Below are positions 1 through 6,316 of a stretch of 43,694 nt of DNA, piece by piece (position 1 is the first letter of the stretch; every line of letters begins with the position of its first letter). Source of the DNA: Bacillota bacterium (lineage in GTDB: Bacteria > Bacillota > Clostridia > Oscillospirales > Ruminococcaceae). The notes below the pieces were generated by a model. It saw only the letters and a list, made by a program, of their open reading frames with translations. It did no database searches and was not told where the DNA came from. The DNA is taken from the NCBI GenBank assembly GCA_023396215.1, contig JAEWWW010000005.1, positions 1-43,694 on the forward strand. Direction: 5' to 3'. The position numbers were made by a program, and so were the translations under genes.

Positions 1-29
1 TGCAGGGGCGGCCTGTGGCCGCCCCTGCA
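1..29. repeat. GC-rich perfect palindrome at window start
   Basis: A 13-bp perfect inverted repeat (arm TGCAGGGGCGGCC, 3-nt loop TGT). A related palindrome, GGGCGACC-AGT-GGTCGCCC, lies at 9765-9783, so this looks like one member of a dispersed intergenic palindrome family. There is no T-run on either side, so I do not call it a terminator. It lies just upstream of the 160-bp repeat element. Confidence 0.6.
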
Positions 30-67
30 TTGGTTTACCAAATAATATCCCATGTGTTTTTCATCCC

Positions 68-227
68 GGGCGTTTCTTAAAACGGAAAACCGCTGGGAAA
101 TTCGCTGAAAACAAATAGCTGCAAGGCCAAAAGCGCAGGAATACTTGATGTATTCCGAGCATTTTGAACGCAGCAGATGCTGGTTTCAGTAGAATTTACC
201 AAGAGTTTGGAGTTTTAAGAAAGCCCC
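68..227 (+). repeat. 160-bp MITE-like repeat, copy 1
   Basis: The element begins GGGCGTTTCTTAAAAC and ends GTTTTAAGAAAGCCCC, so its 16-bp ends are inverted repeats with two mismatches. A second copy of the same length lies in opposite orientation at 30792-30951. I count by hand about 24 mismatches over 160 ungapped positions. An internal hairpin GGAATAC-TTGAT-GTATTCC is kept in both copies apart from one loop base. The right end lies 7 bp before the AAAGGAG ribosome binding site of the first oxidoreductase gene, so it may influence that transcript. No clear target duplication flanks this copy. I see no coding capacity. Confidence 0.8.
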
Positions 228-250
228 CAATATAAAGGAGATGCCGCAGC

Positions 251-1372
251 ATGAATGTCAACGAGCTTGTAACCAGTATCATCAAAGCCACCGAGCCGCC
301 TCTTCCCCAAAGGAAGGATTGGCGCATCGGCTGCGTCGGCGCGGGCTTTATCATGCGGGACTGCCACCTCGCCGCCTACCGGGATATGGGCTTTAACCCG
401 GTGGCCATCACCTCCCGCTCGGCCGAGCAGAGCGCCGAGGTGGCAAAGCTGCACAGCATTCCCACCGTCTATGAAACCACCCGGCAGCTGCTGGAGGACG
501 ACAGCATCGAAATCCTCGACATCGCCATTCCGCCTCATGTGCAGCTGGAGGTGGTGCGCGAGGCGGTGCGACGCCCCAACATCAAGGGCATCCTCTGCCA
601 AAAGCCGCTGGCCATGGGCCTTGCCGACGCCCGCGAGATTGTGCGCTTGGGCAAGGAAAGCGGCGTCCCCATCGCCGTCAACAGCAACATGCGCTACGAT
701 CAGTCGATGCGGGCGCTCAAGCATCTGCTGGGTCTGGGGCTGCTGGGCGAGCCGGTGCTTGCCACCATCGAGATGCGGGCCATCCCCCATTGGCAGGACT
801 TTCTGCGCCAGTACGATAAGCTGGAGCTGTTCGGCATGGGCATCCACCACATCGATATCTTCCGCTACCTGCTGGGCGACCCCGACGCCATCACCGCCGT
901 CTGCCGCACCGACCCCCGCACCAAATTTGCCCATCTGGACGGCATCACCCAATACACTTACCACTACGACAACGGCCCCATGGCCACCAGTCTGGACGAC
1001 GTCTGGGCCTGGCCTGAGGAGCCCTGCGAGAAGGATATCTACATCAAATGGCGGATGGAGGGCACCGAGGGCATGGCCACCGGCACCATCGGCTGGCCGG
1101 CTTATCCCCAGCGGCAGCCCAGCACCCTGAAGTTCACCTGCAAGGCCTACCCCAACCAGTGGATAGAGCCCCGGTGGGATACCGTCTGGTTCCCCGACGC
1201 CTTCCGCGGCACCATGTCCAGTCTGATGTGCGCCATCGAGCAGGGCAGCCAGCCCGAAATCAGCGCCGAGGATAATCTGGGCACCATCGCCTGTGTGGAG
1301 GGCTGCTACAAATCGATTCACGAAAAGCGCACCGTCGCGCTGGCCGAAATTCTGGACCTGTCGAGCAAGTAG
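251..1372 (+). CDS. Gfo/Idh/MocA family oxidoreductase (A)
   Basis: The 373-residue protein is a cytosolic NAD(P)-dependent sugar or polyol dehydrogenase by family. After a 25-residue N-terminal lead the Rossmann segment reads RIGCVGAGFIMRDCH, and the family EKP catalytic motif appears as CQKP (residues 116-119), so lysine and proline are kept but Glu is Gln. The segment GMGIHHIDIFRYLLG matches the conserved substrate-side helix with its catalytic-type His. The start at 251 is preceded by AAAGGAG at 234-240. It is the first gene of a cluster with an isomerase, a ROK kinase and a second family member, which points to carbohydrate catabolism. The substrate cannot be read from the sequence. Family certain, substrate unknown. 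Confidence 0.88.
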   Translation: MNVNELVTSIIKATEPPLPQRKDWRIGCVGAGFIMRDCHLAAYRDMGFNPVAITSRSAEQSAEVAKLHSIPTVYETTRQLLEDDSIEILDIAIPPHVQLEVVREAVRRPNIKGILCQKPLAMGLADAREIVRLGKESGVPIAVNSNMRYDQSMRALKHLLGLGLLGEPVLATIEMRAIPHWQDFLRQYDKLELFGMGIHHIDIFRYLLGDPDAITAVCRTDPRTKFAHLDGITQYTYHYDNGPMATSLDDVWAWPEEPCEKDIYIKWRMEGTEGMATGTIGWPAYPQRQPSTLKFTCKAYPNQWIEPRWDTVWFPDAFRGTMSSLMCAIEQGSQPEISAEDNLGTIACVEGCYKSIHEKRTVALAEILDLSSK

Positions 1373-1463
1373 ACAGGCTTATGTGGGCTGCGCGCCCCCT
1401 GCACCCCCACGTTGCCTGTGGGCTTCAACAACCTGATAAAATTGCTATAAAGGAGAAACAGCC

Positions 1464-2366
1464 ATGCTGAACGTAGGCATTTTTACCGGCTACTACCCCT
1501 ACACACTGGATGAAACCATCCGCCGCATCAAAGAGGGCGGCTTCGGCTGTGTGCAGCTTGATGTTTCCTTTAAGGACTGCGACGCCGCCAGGGGCCAGCT
1601 CACCAGAGAAAAAGCGGTGGAAATCCGCTCTAAGCTGCGGGCGGCCAACCTGCCGGTGATTGCGGTTTCGGCCTATACCAACTTCATTCACCCCGACCCC
1701 GAAAAGCGGGCGGCCAATATCGCCTACTTCAAGATGATGATGGATTTTGCCCACGACCTGGGCTGCCCCTATGTATGCAGCGAAACCGGCACCTACAACG
1801 AGCAGAGCGACTGGGTGTGGGATGACCGCAACGCCGACGAAGCGGTTTATCAGGAAGCTCTCGCCATCATCAAGGATATTGTAGCCTACGGCGAGCAGCG
1901 CGGGGTCACCTTCCTGGTAGAAAACTATGTCAACAACGTCATCGGCAGCGTCGAGCAGGTGGAGCGCCTCTTTGCCGATGTGAACTCTCCCTACATCGGG
2001 CTGATCTGCGACCCCACCAACTATTTCACCCAGAAAAACATTGGCATGGTGGATGAAGAGCTGGAGAAAATCTTTGCGCGGCTTGCCCCCTATATGAAGA
2101 TTGCCCACGCCAAGGACTGCAAGACCACCGAGGATTTCTCTGAGAAGCACGCCGCCATCGACGCCGACGAATCCCATACCTTCAGGGGCTCGGGCGGGGT
2201 GGAGCTGCCCGCCGCCGGCCTTGGGGTGCTCAACTACCCCCTCTACCTCAGCCTGCTGAAAAAGCACCACCCCAACATGCCGCTCATCATCGAGCATCTG
2301 GATGAGGGCGATATTCCCCGGGCCAAGGCCTTTATCGACGGCGTATTGCAGCAGACCGGGGCATAA
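1464..2366 (+). CDS. Sugar phosphate isomerase/epimerase (xylose isomerase-like TIM barrel)
   Basis: This 300-residue protein belongs to the AP-endonuclease-2/xylose-isomerase-like TIM-barrel superfamily, which includes IolE, IolI and ketose 3-epimerases. The usual metal-ligand stations are visible: LVENYV (Glu), LICDPTN (Asp), IAHAKD (His) and IIEHLDEGD (Glu) near the end. An RBS AAAGGAG lies at 1449-1455. The gene follows oxidoreductase A by 91 bp and precedes the ROK kinase, suggesting that the ketone made by a dehydrogenase is isomerised or epimerised before or after phosphorylation. Members of this fold also act as inosose dehydratases, so isomerase is the family default and not a proven activity. 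Length is normal for the family. Confidence 0.85.
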   Translation: MLNVGIFTGYYPYTLDETIRRIKEGGFGCVQLDVSFKDCDAARGQLTREKAVEIRSKLRAANLPVIAVSAYTNFIHPDPEKRAANIAYFKMMMDFAHDLGCPYVCSETGTYNEQSDWVWDDRNADEAVYQEALAIIKDIVAYGEQRGVTFLVENYVNNVIGSVEQVERLFADVNSPYIGLICDPTNYFTQKNIGMVDEELEKIFARLAPYMKIAHAKDCKTTEDFSEKHAAIDADESHTFRGSGGVELPAAGLGVLNYPLYLSLLKKHHPNMPLIIEHLDEGDIPRAKAFIDGVLQQTGA

Positions 2367-2454
2367 CCGCAGGGTGCTTTTCACGCCGCCACACCCCGGC
2401 GCCCCTTTGCCTTAAAATGAAACAGGATTTGGGCTTTCTTTTCAGACAGCCCCT

Positions 2455-2488
2455 GGGGCAAGGCGCGCCGGCCTGGCCGCTTTGCCCC
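2455..2488 (+). other. Stem-loop between isomerase and kinase genes
   Basis: GGGGCAAGGCG and CCGCTTTGCCCC form an interrupted inverted repeat in the 151-bp spacer ahead of the kinase gene. The downstream TTTAAAAA is a poor terminator tail. It could trim or protect mRNA ends. No promoter is obvious in the spacer. Confidence 0.35.
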
Positions 2489-2517
2489 TTTAAAAACCAC
2501 AGCAAGGAGTATGGCAG

Positions 2518-3480
2518 ATGGCAAAATATTATCTGGGCATCGACCTGGGCGGCACCAACATTGCGGCAGCCGTAATTGATGAGGCTTACAACTTTATTGC
2601 CGAGCACAAAAACCCCACGCTGGGCCGCCGCCCCTTTGAAGAGGTGGTGGCCGACATGGCCCGCACCGGCTATCAAACGCTGGAAAAGGCCGGGCTTCCC
2701 CTCTCTGCGCTGGAGCATGTGGGCATTGGGGTGCCCAGTAACGTGAACCCCCACAACAAGCATGTGGTGTTTGCCAACAACCTGAACTGGACCGATAAGG
2801 ACGTTGTGGGTGAGTTTAAAAAGCATATGAACGCCCCCACCTATATCGCCAACGACGCCGACTGCGCCGCCTATGGAGAGGCCCTCGCGGGCGCCGCCCG
2901 GGATTACAACAGCGTGCTGATGCTCACCCTCGGCACCGGGGTGGGCGGCGGTATCATTCTGGATAAAAAGATATTTCTGGGGGGCAACGGCTTTGGCTGT
3001 GAGCCGGGCCACATGATTATGATGGCCGATGGCCAGCGCTGCACCTGCGGCCGAAAGGGCTGCCTCGAGGCTTACGCCTCGGTCACCGCCCTCATTCGCG
3101 ACACCGTCTGCGCCATGGCGGCAAACCCCGGCTCGATAATGCACCAGATATGCGGCGGCGATATGACCAGAGTCAGCGGCCGCACCGCCTTTGACGCCGC
3201 CAAAAAAGGCGACGCCGCGGGCAGCCTTGTGGTGCAAAACTACATCCACTATCTGGCGGTGGGCATCAGCAGCTATATCATTGTGCTGCGCCCCGAGGTG
3301 ATCATTCTGGGCGGCGGCGTCTGCAACGAGGGCGATTACCTGCTGGCTCCCCTGCGGGAACAGGTATACAGCCTGCTCTATGCCGCCGACCTCATTCCCC
3401 AGACCCCCATTATCCGGGCGGCGCTGGGCAACGACGCCGGCATTGTGGGGGCTGCCTTCCTCGGCTGCCAGTATGAGTAG
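2518..3480 (+). CDS. ROK family sugar kinase
   Basis: The 320-residue ROK protein has no N-terminal helix-turn-helix, so it is a kinase and not a repressor. Key sites are all present: the phosphate loop DLGGTN (residues 9-14), catalytic Asp in IANDAD (D113), the family EPGH motif (162-165), and the zinc site CTCGRKGC (C175, C177, C182 plus H165). ROK kinases phosphorylate glucose, ManNAc, GlcNAc, fructose and related sugars; the EPGH form fits hexose or N-acylhexosamine kinases. Start ATG 2518 follows AAGGAG at 2503-2508. Oxidoreductase B starts 12 bp after the stop, so the two are co-transcribed. Together with the nearby NanE-like gene, N-acetylmannosamine is one possible substrate, but no sialic acid lyase is visible. 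Confidence 0.9.
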   Translation: MAKYYLGIDLGGTNIAAAVIDEAYNFIAEHKNPTLGRRPFEEVVADMARTGYQTLEKAGLPLSALEHVGIGVPSNVNPHNKHVVFANNLNWTDKDVVGEFKKHMNAPTYIANDADCAAYGEALAGAARDYNSVLMLTLGTGVGGGIILDKKIFLGGNGFGCEPGHMIMMADGQRCTCGRKGCLEAYASVTALIRDTVCAMAANPGSIMHQICGGDMTRVSGRTAFDAAKKGDAAGSLVVQNYIHYLAVGISSYIIVLRPEVIILGGGVCNEGDYLLAPLREQVYSLLYAADLIPQTPIIRAALGNDAGIVGAAFLGCQYE

Positions 3481-3492
3481 GGGGGGCTGTCC

Positions 3493-4467
3493 ATGGTACG
3501 CTTCGCGGTAATCGGCACCAACTTTATCACCGAGCGGCTGCTCTCGGCAGCGGCCCTGTGTGAAGATTTTGCCCTGACCTGCGTTTACTCCCGCAGCCTG
3601 CGGCGGGCGCAGGATTTTGCCCGCCAGTGGGGGGCCTCCCTCGCGGTGGACAGTCTGGAGGCGCTGGCCCAAAGCGACATGGTGGACGCGGTCTACATCG
3701 CCAGCCCCAACTGCCTCCACGCCCGTCAGGCGGTGCAGCTTTTGCAAAGCGGCAAGCATGTGCTCTGTGAAAAGCCGGTTGCCACCAGCGGCGCCCAGCT
3801 TGAGGAGATGCTCTCGGCCGCGCGGGCAAACGGCCGTGTGCTGCTCGAGGCAATGCGCAGCGCCCACCTGCCCTCGCTGGAGGCGCTGCGGGCGGCCATG
3901 CAGAAAATAGGCCCGGTGCGGCAGGCGCATATAAACTACTGCCAATACTCCAGCCGGTATGATAAATTCAAGCAGGGGATAGTGGAAAACGCCTTTGACC
4001 CCACGCTGGGCAACGGCGCGCTGATGGATATCGGCGTCTACTGCGTGCATCTGATGGTGATGCTCTTCGGCCCGCCCAAAGCGGTTGCCGCCGGCGGCTG
4101 GTTTCTGCCCCGCTCCATCGACGCGGGCGGCAGCGCCCTCTGCAGCTACGACGGAATGCAGGTGCAGGTCGCCTACTCCAAGGTGCACCAGAGCGACAGC
4201 CCCAACCAGATACAGGGCGAGCAGGGCACCGTCTTTTTTGGCCCCGCCGCCACCCCCAACGCCGTCTGGGTCGAGTACCGCGACGGCAGCCGGGAGGATA
4301 TCCCCTTTTCGCAGCAGCCACAGGATATGGCTTATGAGCTTCGGCAGTTTATCCGCCTGATTCAAACAGGGGAAAGCCCCCGCCGCTGGCAGGATTATTC
4401 GGTGCAGGCGATGCAGGTAATGGACGAGATGCGCCGTCAAATTGGAATCGACTTTACAATTCGCTGA
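3493..4467 (+). CDS. Gfo/Idh/MocA family oxidoreductase (B)
   Basis: A 324-residue NAD(P)-dependent oxidoreductase. The N-terminus FAVIGTNFIT is the dinucleotide-binding turn, CEKPVAT is the canonical EKP motif, and GNGALMDIGVYCVH is the conserved stretch of the GFO_IDH_MocA C-terminal domain. It starts 12 bp after the ROK kinase stop with a G-rich RBS (GGGGGG at 3481-3486), so it is tightly coupled to the kinase. Its shorter length and standard EKP distinguish it from oxidoreductase A, so the two probably act on different intermediates, for example an oxidation and a later reduction. Its 3' end carries a probable promoter for deoR. The substrate is not recognisable. Confidence 0.88.
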   Translation: MVRFAVIGTNFITERLLSAAALCEDFALTCVYSRSLRRAQDFARQWGASLAVDSLEALAQSDMVDAVYIASPNCLHARQAVQLLQSGKHVLCEKPVATSGAQLEEMLSAARANGRVLLEAMRSAHLPSLEALRAAMQKIGPVRQAHINYCQYSSRYDKFKQGIVENAFDPTLGNGALMDIGVYCVHLMVMLFGPPKAVAAGGWFLPRSIDAGGSALCSYDGMQVQVAYSKVHQSDSPNQIQGEQGTVFFGPAATPNAVWVEYRDGSREDIPFSQQPQDMAYELRQFIRLIQTGESPRRWQDYSVQAMQVMDEMRRQIGIDFTIR

Positions 4468-4482
4468 GTTTTGGCCTATAAT
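4454..4482 (+). promoter_or_regulatory. Predicted sigma-A promoter of deoR
   Basis: TTACAA (4454-4459), 17-bp spacer, TATAAT (4477-4482). The -10 is perfect and the -35 matches 4 of 6. It overlaps the last codons of oxidoreductase B. Transcription would begin near 4489, just before the triple direct repeat at 4500-4529. Confidence 0.6.
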
Positions 4483-4499
4483 GGAGCTACATTTAAAAA

Positions 4500-4529
4500 A
4501 TTGGCGTTTTTAGGCGCAGATTGGCGTTA
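4500..4529 (+). promoter_or_regulatory. Probable DeoR operator: three 10-bp phased repeats
   Basis: Three consecutive 10-bp units read ATTGGCGTTT, TTAGGCGCAG, ATTGGCGTTA. They sit at about +12 to +41 relative to the predicted deoR start. The same arrangement with core ATTTGCT occurs upstream of nanE at 5401-5430. Direct repeats spaced one helical turn are typical operators of DeoR-family sugar regulators, and the regulator gene lies immediately downstream, so autoregulation is inferred. Confidence 0.6.
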
Positions 4530-4642
4530 CCGCCACAAAGTAGGGGAAACCCGCCGGCTTTGCCCACAGGCCACCGTCCTGTGGGTTTTCAGCCACACCG
4601 CCCGGCGGCAGACGGCCCCATAAAACGAGGAGAACGGCAGAG

Positions 4643-5401
4643 ATGATAGCATCGCAACGCATCCTGTATATCATGCAGCGCATCAACGAGCTGGGGGTGG
4701 TCAACCTCAAGGATATCGCCCTGCAGTTGGGTGTTTCTGAAACCACCGTGCGCCGCGACTTTGAGAAGCTGGAAAAACAGGGCAAGCTCAAGCGGGTGCA
4801 GGGCGGCGCCACCACCAGCGAAGGCCCCGACGCGCTGCTGGATAGCGCACAGCTTACCACAAGGCTAAAGACCAACGTCAACCTTGCCGAAAAGCAACTG
4901 GTGGGGGCCTACGCCGCCAGTCTGGTGCAGGAGGGGCAGTGCGTCTATCTGGACGACGGCACCAGCATTCTGCCGCTGGCCGAGATACTGATGCACAAAA
5001 AGGTGCATATCGTCACCAACAGCACCCTGCTGCTGCAAAAGGCCCAGCGGGCCGAAGCCGATATCTTTTTGGTGGGGGGGCGCTACCAGCCCTACTACGA
5101 ACTGGTGGTCGGCCCTATCGCGCTGGAGATTTTGGATAAGTTCCACTTTGACCACGCCTTCATCGGCTGCTTTGGCATCTCGCTGGAAAAACAGGTGGCC
5201 TACACCATGGAAACCGACACCATGAGCATGAAAACCCTCGCCATCAAAAACGCCCGGCAAAAGCACCTGCTGATGGATAGCAGCAAGCTGACCAAGGCGG
5301 GCTTTTATACCGTCGCCAACCTGAGCGATTTTGACACAGTCATCTGCAACCGCCCCGCAGAGCTACCGGAGGAGCTGCCGCCCAACTTTATTTTGGTCTA
5401 A
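4643..5401 (+). CDS. DeoR-family transcriptional regulator
   Basis: The 252-residue protein has the DeoR layout: an N-terminal winged helix (residues about 5-60, with VNLKDIALQLGVSETTVRRD as recognition region and RVQGGA as the wing end) and a C-terminal DeoRC sensor domain of NagB-like fold with the YLDDGTS and VGGRY effector-site segments. Such regulators usually repress sugar catabolic genes and respond to a phosphorylated intermediate. RBS GAGGAG lies at 4627-4632. It has its own promoter and sits between the two halves of the sugar cluster, flanked by matching repeat arrays at 4500-4529 and 5401-5430. It is therefore the likely repressor of this locus. The effector is unknown. Confidence 0.92.
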   Translation: MIASQRILYIMQRINELGVVNLKDIALQLGVSETTVRRDFEKLEKQGKLKRVQGGATTSEGPDALLDSAQLTTRLKTNVNLAEKQLVGAYAASLVQEGQCVYLDDGTSILPLAEILMHKKVHIVTNSTLLLQKAQRAEADIFLVGGRYQPYYELVVGPIALEILDKFHFDHAFIGCFGISLEKQVAYTMETDTMSMKTLAIKNARQKHLLMDSSKLTKAGFYTVANLSDFDTVICNRPAELPEELPPNFILV

Positions 5402-5430
5402 TTTGCTCATATTTGCTTAAATATGCTTGT
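5401..5430 (+). promoter_or_regulatory. Probable DeoR operator upstream of nanE
   Basis: Three direct 10-bp units: ATTTGCTCAT, ATTTGCTTAA, ATATGCTTGT. They begin at the last base of the deoR stop codon and end 6 bp before the -35 box of the nanE promoter. The core ATT(T/G)GC(T/G) resembles the units at 4500-4529. The periodicity of exactly one helical turn favours a multimeric DeoR-type repressor binding one face of the DNA. Confidence 0.65.
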
Positions 5431-5436
5431 CTACGA

Positions 5437-5465
5437 TTGAAAAAGAAAAACACTTCCGCTATAAT
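5437..5465 (+). promoter_or_regulatory. Sigma-A promoter of nanE-GRE-activase operon
   Basis: TTGAAA (5437-5442), 17-bp spacer, TATAAT (5460-5465). This is a strong vegetative promoter with start near 5472. It is placed directly after the triple repeat operator. Confidence 0.8.
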
Positions 5466-5507
5466 GATGGTGAGAAACCAGAATGAGCAGCGGAGGTGTC
5501 TTTTTTT

Positions 5508-6257
5508 ATGAAAACACAAGACCCCAGAAAAAGAAGCATGCTGGAAGGCTTTAAAAACGGGCTGATTGTATCCTGTCAGGTGCAGAAGGACGACCCGATT
5601 TACACCGAGGATATGGTGGTCAAGATGGCGCAGGCCGCCCAGTGGGCGGGAGCGGTGGGCATCCGTGCCAACAGCCCCGAGCAGATCAGGGCCATCAAGG
5701 CGGCGGTCGACCTGCCCCTCATCGGCCTCTATAAAATCTGGCAGCCGGGCACCGACGTGTTCATCACCCCCACCATCGAGGCGGTCAGAGAGGTCTGGGC
5801 GGCGGGGGCCGAGATTCTCGCCTTCGACTGCACCGCCCAGCTCAACGCGCAGGGCCACCCCGCCTACGAGCTGCTGCCGGCGGTAAAGGCCGAAATCCCC
5901 GAAGCGATTATCTTCGCCGATGTTGCCACCTATGATGAAGCGGTAAGGGCGGTGGAGCTGGGGGCGGATATCGTGGCTCCCACCCTCTATGGCTATACCG
6001 CCGAAACCGCCCATATCGAGCACCCGGACCTGCGCGAGTTTGCCCGCATCTGCCGCGATTTGGGCGATAAAGCCTATGTGATGATGGAAGGGCATATCTA
6101 TTCCCCCGAGGATGCCATCAAATGCCTCTACCTTGGCGCACACGCCGTTGTGGTGGGCAGCGCCATTACCCGCCCCCACCTCACCGCCAAGCGCTTCACC
6201 GACCTCATGGGCGGCTACCAGAGCAACTGGCGCGACGCCGAAAAAAAAGCTCACTAG
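5508..6257 (+). CDS. nanE: NanE-like N-acetylmannosamine-6-phosphate 2-epimerase
   Basis: The 249-residue TIM barrel aligns with ManNAc-6-P 2-epimerase (ManNAc-6-P to GlcNAc-6-P, sialic acid pathway): GLIVSCQ near the start, AVGIRAN (R53), LYK (K76), VFITPT, FADVATYDEA (D138), EGHIYSPEDA (E194) and VVVGSAITRP. Arg, Lys, Asp and Glu positions match the catalytic set described for clostridial NanE, as I remember it. Differences are notable: canonical KRDY and EGRINTPEQ segments appear as KIWQPG and EGHIYSPED, so the substrate may differ. I chose ATG 5508 with GGAGG at 5492-5496 over an in-frame GTG at 5496, which overlaps that RBS. It heads the operon with the glycyl radical enzyme. No nanA is visible. 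The last codons contain eight consecutive A. Confidence 0.8.
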   Translation: MKTQDPRKRSMLEGFKNGLIVSCQVQKDDPIYTEDMVVKMAQAAQWAGAVGIRANSPEQIRAIKAAVDLPLIGLYKIWQPGTDVFITPTIEAVREVWAAGAEILAFDCTAQLNAQGHPAYELLPAVKAEIPEAIIFADVATYDEAVRAVELGADIVAPTLYGYTAETAHIEHPDLREFARICRDLGDKAYVMMEGHIYSPEDAIKCLYLGAHAVVVGSAITRPHLTAKRFTDLMGGYQSNWRDAEKKAH

Positions 6258-6280
6258 GAACAGCGGGGCGCTTGCCCCGC
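6241..6280 (+). promoter_or_regulatory. A8 tract plus stem-loop: possible -1 frameshift signal
   Basis: The nanE frame reads GAA AAA AAA GCT at 6240-6251, giving an in-frame A-AAA-AAA slippery heptamer. A perfect stem-loop GCGGGGC-GCTT-GCCCCGC follows at 6263-6280, 14 nt downstream. The -1 frame is open from there into the glycyl radical enzyme start codon without a stop. The hairpin may instead simply separate the two cistrons, as there is no T-run. Confidence 0.3.
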
Positions 6281-6316
6281 ACAGCGGCTCTTTTCAGATG
6301 GCAAGGAGGGTTGACT

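Noticed and set aside
251..1372. Oxidoreductase A as NanOx/YjhC of 2,7-anhydro-sialic acid metabolism
   Set aside because: Length is similar, but the EKP region and substrate-side motifs do not resemble YjhC as I remember it, and no NanA is present.
2332..4440. A 702-codon open frame on the minus strand opposite the ROK and oxidoreductase B genes
   Set aside because: It is the antisense shadow of two well-supported genes in GC-rich DNA. The translation is low-complexity (Gly, Ala, His rich) with no motif or RBS.
6122..6316. Extension of the glycyl radical enzyme upstream to 6122
   Set aside because: The extra 65 codons overlap nanE in another frame and are Arg/Pro-rich. ATG 6317 has an AAGGAGG RBS. 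I kept only the frameshift idea as a finding.
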